Assembly (NCBI GenBank): GCA_013400115.1
Contig: VXBP01008918.1
Location: 1-64,000, forward strand
From: Rhinopomastus cyanomelas
Taxonomy: Eukaryota > Chordata > Aves > Bucerotiformes > Rhinopomastidae
DNA length: 64,000 nucleotides
Direction: 5' to 3'
Under the pieces are notes generated by a model, which made no database searches, was not told where the DNA came from, and saw nothing but the letters and a program-made list of their open reading frames with translations. Made by a program: the position numbers and the translations under genes. Shown in pieces: positions 61,112-64,000 of this stretch. Positions within the stretch are counted from its first letter, which is position 1; each line of letters opens with the position of its first letter.

Positions 61112-61790
61112 CAGGGGTCCTCAAACCCCAGCCCATGGGCTGGATACGGCCCCTAGTATCTCCAATGCGGCCTGCCAGTAACTGAGCAGCTGCAGATGAC
61201 TTCCTGCCAACTGTGTGGCCGGGCTGAGGAGGGGGATGGCGATTTCAGAGAGGTGGGTGGCTCCCCCGTCTCTCCCTCCCTCCATCCAGCTCCCAGGCAG
61301 GACAAGCCAGGCAGCACAAACCAGCCAGCACCAGTGGGAAGCGCATCTCTCCCCTCAGAGATATATCATAATCTCAGGAACCACACTCTCAACTCAAAAT
61401 TGCAACCATCTTTGGCAGCACCTCTGTCTGTGAGCAGGCATTTTCCCTGAATGAAACATCTGAAATCTCCAATCAGATCCAGAATAACTGATGAACACTT
61501 GCATCACTTGCTACGATAGCAGTGAGAAATATGGAACCTAACACTGACCATCTCATTAACCAAAAGCAGGCCCACAGTCCACATTGAAATATTATTTGTT
61601 TTTGTTGGTTACAATTGTTCTTCATTTTAAATATTGCATTCTTTTTCCTGCTTTTTGTGCACTACTACAAATAAAATATGTGCAGTGTGCATATGAATTC
61701 GTTCATTTTTTCCCAAACTATAGCCTGGCCCCCAACAGTGTCTGAGGGACAGTGAACCGACCCCCTGTTTAAAAAGTTTGAGGACCCCTG
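61112..61790 (+). mobile_element. hAT DNA transposon copy, 679 bp, with transposase remnant
   Basis: The longest of three related copies. It begins CAGGGGTCCTCAAAC and ends GTTTGAGGACCCCTG, inverted ends of at least 15 bp. The left portion holds 'gatgacttcctgcc' and a pyrimidine tract shared in inverted form with the 36.8-kb copy. The right portion holds 'tctgagggacagtgaaccga' shared with the 27.4-kb copy. Between them lies a piece of transposase C-terminus (61411-61587). Imperfect 8-bp flanking duplications suggest an older insertion than the 27.4-kb copy. Confidence 0.9.
61411..61587 (+). pseudogene. hAT transposase C-terminal dimerisation domain, broken
   Basis: 'FGSTSVCEQAFS' (61411-61446) is the characteristic start of the hAT C-terminal dimerisation block of Charlie-like transposases. 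After a +1 shift comes 'MKHLKSPIRSRITDEHLHHL' (61451-61510). After a second shift near 61515 comes 'AVRNMEPNTDHLINQKQ', ending at TGA 61585-61587. Order, spacing and motif choice fit the family. At least two frameshifts and the absence of the N-terminal zinc finger and DDE catalytic core make it non-functional. Such remnants show which autonomous element mobilised the short copies. Confidence 0.85.
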
Positions 61791-61798
61791 GTGTAGAG
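61791..61798. repeat. hAT target-site duplication, right copy
   Basis: GTGTAGAG immediately after the right inverted end. Confidence 0.65.
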
Positions 61799-62259
61799 CT
61801 ATCTTCTACTGTGACCCTAAGTTAGCCTGTTTCTGTCCTTGCATCCTTCTGACTTGAAAAGAATACTGTGCAGACTGCCCAAATGGCAAGTTTTCACCAG
61901 AGGGATGATCACCTGCACAAGACTGGTAAAAGGAACATGAGAACCAAGGTTTGTGGGACTGCTGAGGGAGGGTCTTGGTGAAAATGGGATGTAGAGTGAA
62001 TCTATGTTGTCTATAGAGTATAGGGTTTGAAGCAGACCTTTCTGCTTTCCAAGTCCAATTTCATTTTTCGAAAGGAGCAAACTGGTTTATTCAGTTTGTA
62101 ACTGAAAAGCCAACTATAATAGTTGTGGGATGATTGGAGAGAAGCAGGTGTGCAAGACGTGAGAGAATGAACATCCTTTCATTGGTATCTCACTGGATCA
62201 AGATCCTTTTTTTTTTTTAATGGCTGAAAGTGACTGATAGATTTCCATAGGGATTTGTG
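61799..62259. other. Stretch without recognised element
   Basis: Unrecognised sequence. A T tract lies near 62207-62218. Confidence 0.4.
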
Positions 62260-62960
62260 CTGGAGCAGACTGTTCACAACTGATCTGCAAAGGGAATTGG
62301 GTAGTGAGGTGGCAAAGTTTTCTGATAATGCTAAATTTATTCAGAATGCTAAGTAAGGAGTCTGAATGAGGAACACAGGGTACACTTTGTGAAACTGACT
62401 GGTAATAAAAGAGCAAGTGAGATTCACTCTTGACAAATGCAAAGTAATACTGGTTGGAAAAACAATCCATCCCTACATATACAGTGAAGATCTGTAAATT
62501 AGTTATTACTATTCAGGAAAGACATCTTGGAGTCATTACATAACCTCACCCTGAAATCATCAGCTCCATCAGATTAATGTTTAGTGCTTGTCTCAAAAGT
62601 GAAGAGTTTTGAGAACTGGAAAAAGAATTGATAGGAAAGCAGAAAATGTCATTATGCCACTGTATAAATTCATGTTGTCCTCACATCTTGAATACTATTT
62701 GCAATTCTGTTTACAATAATGAAATATTAGAAATGGAAAAGCTACAGAAAAGGGCAAAAAGTAATGATAAATAGTGTGAAATTGTTTCCACATAAGAAAA
62801 ACTGAAACCGATTTAGGTGCTTTGGACTGAATAAGAAATGGATAATGAGCACCAAGGCAGTGAGTGAATAGGAGAATGGTTATTCATACTTTCTGATGAT
62901 ACCAAAACAAAGCAGAAACAAATGGAATTTTAAGTTATTTCAGTCAAAGAGTAAAGAAGA
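62260..62960 (+). mobile_element. Ancient CR1/L3-like fossil
   Basis: Plus-strand reading in several frames gives an ordered but badly worn CR1 ORF2 C-terminus. A block in the place of K-F-A-D-D-T-K ('VAKFSDNAKF') lies near 62310, a 'KCKVILVGK'-like block near 62436, 'RHLGVI' near 62522, and 'IMPLYKFMLSSHLEYYLQF' split by shifts near 62650-62715. 'LEMEKLQKRAKSND' follows near 62730. The divergence is much greater than in any other copy here, which fits a pre-avian insertion. Confidence 0.68.
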
Positions 62961-63365
62961 TTTTTATATTTATTCCAGAGAAATTGTTATTAAATTGTGC
63001 AAAATTTTGGCATGGAAAAATATTTGTGATACGAGCTTAGATGGATTAAAATAAAATATTTAAATATATGAAAGAAATAATAATTAAGTGTTGATAAACA
63101 CAAAGATAAAACTTGTGACTCAAGGTTCTCAAGGTGCACATTGTTATTATCTCAGAGGAAACATAAGGGTAAAGTGTCACATGACGTATGCCCTGTTTTA
63201 GCTCTTTCATTTTGATGAGATATGTACTTTCAGAGGTGGAGAACATTGGTAGGTGGACCTGTGTTTGACCCAGTACAGCTGTACTCATGTTAAGGGTTAA
63301 TAACCCACATTTGTGTTTCACAACACAGGACGTTGATTAAACTTGTTTGCAGAGCAGAATTCGGC
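62961..63365. other. Stretch without recognised element
   Basis: AT-rich sequence. The minus-strand frame at 63046-63321 has no family motif. Confidence 0.4.
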
Positions 63366-64000
63366 CTGAATCATAGAATCATTATAGATTGGAAGAGACC
63401 TCGAAAGATCATCTAGTCCAATTCTCCTGACACAGCAAGATCAACTACACCGTCACACAGGAACACATCTAGATGGGTCTTAAACATTTCCAGTAAAGGA
63501 GACTCCACAACCTCCCTGGGCAGCAGCCTGATCCAGTGCTCCGTAACCCTCACTGTGAAGAAGTTCCTTCTGATATTTGTGTGGAACCTCCTATGTTTCA
63601 GCTTACACCCATTGCCCCTCGTCCTATCACTAGATGGACATTGATAAGAACCTGGCTACATCCTCCCAACACCCACCCTCACATATCTATAGACATTACT
63701 GGGATCACCCCTGAGTCTCCTCCAAAAAGCAACACAACCCTCTTGAACTGAGGGGCCCACAACTGGACACAATACTCCAGGTGTGGTCTCACTAGTGCAG
63801 AGTAGAGGGGGACAAGAACCTCTCTATCTGCTAACCACCCCTCTTCTGATCCACCCCAGGATTCTTTTGGCCCTCTTGGCCACAAGAGCACGCTGCTGGC
63901 TCATGGTCATCCTGCTGTCCACCAGGACCTCCAGGTGACTTTCTCGTAAACTGCTCTCCAACAGGTCAATCCCCAGCCTAGACTGGTACCTGGGGTTGTT
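63366..64000 (-). mobile_element. CR1 LINE 3' half, runs off window
   Basis: Minus-strand CR1 with tail ('aatcatagaatcattataga'), 3' UTR ('agacctcgaaagatcatcta') and the ORF2 C-terminus. The frame at 63679-63891 reads 'PLYSALVRPHLEYCVQLWAP' on the minus strand. It continues past 64000 towards the RT palm. It is of the same subfamily as 26.1-27.07 kb. Confidence 0.9.

Noticed and set aside
61196..61450. 84- and 72-codon frames in the hAT copy
   Set aside because: They read the non-coding GC-rich left part of the transposon. Only 61411-61587, in other frames, shows transposase similarity.
1..64000. CRISPR array, bacterial operon or phage content
   Set aside because: No regularly spaced identical repeats and no compact coding. 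The repeats present are eukaryotic, avian-type retroelements.

Overview
The window looks like gene-poor bird nuclear DNA. The main evidence is about twenty-five fragments of CR1 (chicken repeat 1) LINE retrotransposons on both strands. Many end in the short tandem 3' tail (ATTCTATG-type octamers) typical of avian CR1. There are also avian-style endogenous retrovirus LTRs. No host protein-coding exon, tRNA or intact rRNA gene could be supported. Nearly every protein-like reading frame that can be recognised belongs to a decayed CR1 ORF2. The CR1 load and the presence of hAT transposons fit a non-passerine bird with a rich repeat complement, but the species cannot be read from the sequence.

Layout. 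1-9 kb: minus-strand CR1 with a second CR1 tail nested in it, a worn ERV LTR (3.9 kb), a plus-strand CR1 3' piece (5.2-5.9 kb), an LTR of 'family B' (6.0-6.8 kb) and an old ERV-like segment (8.45-8.9 kb). 9-16 kb: no recognised element. 16-20.3 kb: a minus CR1, then the best-preserved CR1 of the window (16.86-20.33 kb), split by a CpG-rich, minus-strand family-B LTR (18.08-19.2 kb). 24-27.7 kb: CR1 pieces. A CR1 with a FADD reverse-transcriptase motif abuts a truncated 'family A' LTR that itself carries a short hAT transposon with a perfect 8-bp target duplication. 31.9 kb: a 3'-half 5S rRNA sequence joined directly to a CR1 tail. 34.5-35.3 kb: a complete solo family-A LTR with a perfect 5-bp duplication. 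35.6-37.3 kb: two minus CR1 pieces, one interrupted by a second hAT copy. 38.4-41.4 kb: the longest CR1 run, with ORF1 esterase remnants, EN and RT. 41.7-47.5 kb: seven more CR1 pieces of several ages and 3'-tail types. 47.5-56 kb and 56.7-61.1 kb: no recognised element apart from simple sequence. 61.1-61.8 kb: a 679-bp hAT copy that still holds part of the transposase C-terminus. 62.3-63 kb: a very old CR1/L3-like fossil. 63.4-64 kb: a minus CR1 running off the window.

The window records layers of insertion: old CR1/L3, then several CR1 subfamilies, ERV LTRs and hAT elements, with direct nesting that orders some of the events. The signals most worth checking are the three-copy hAT family, the 5S rRNA-CR1 chimera and the nested LTR-CR1-hAT locus at 26.1-27.6 kb. 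All identifications are from reading the sequence and from family knowledge. No database search was run, and boundaries are approximate unless a target duplication fixes them.
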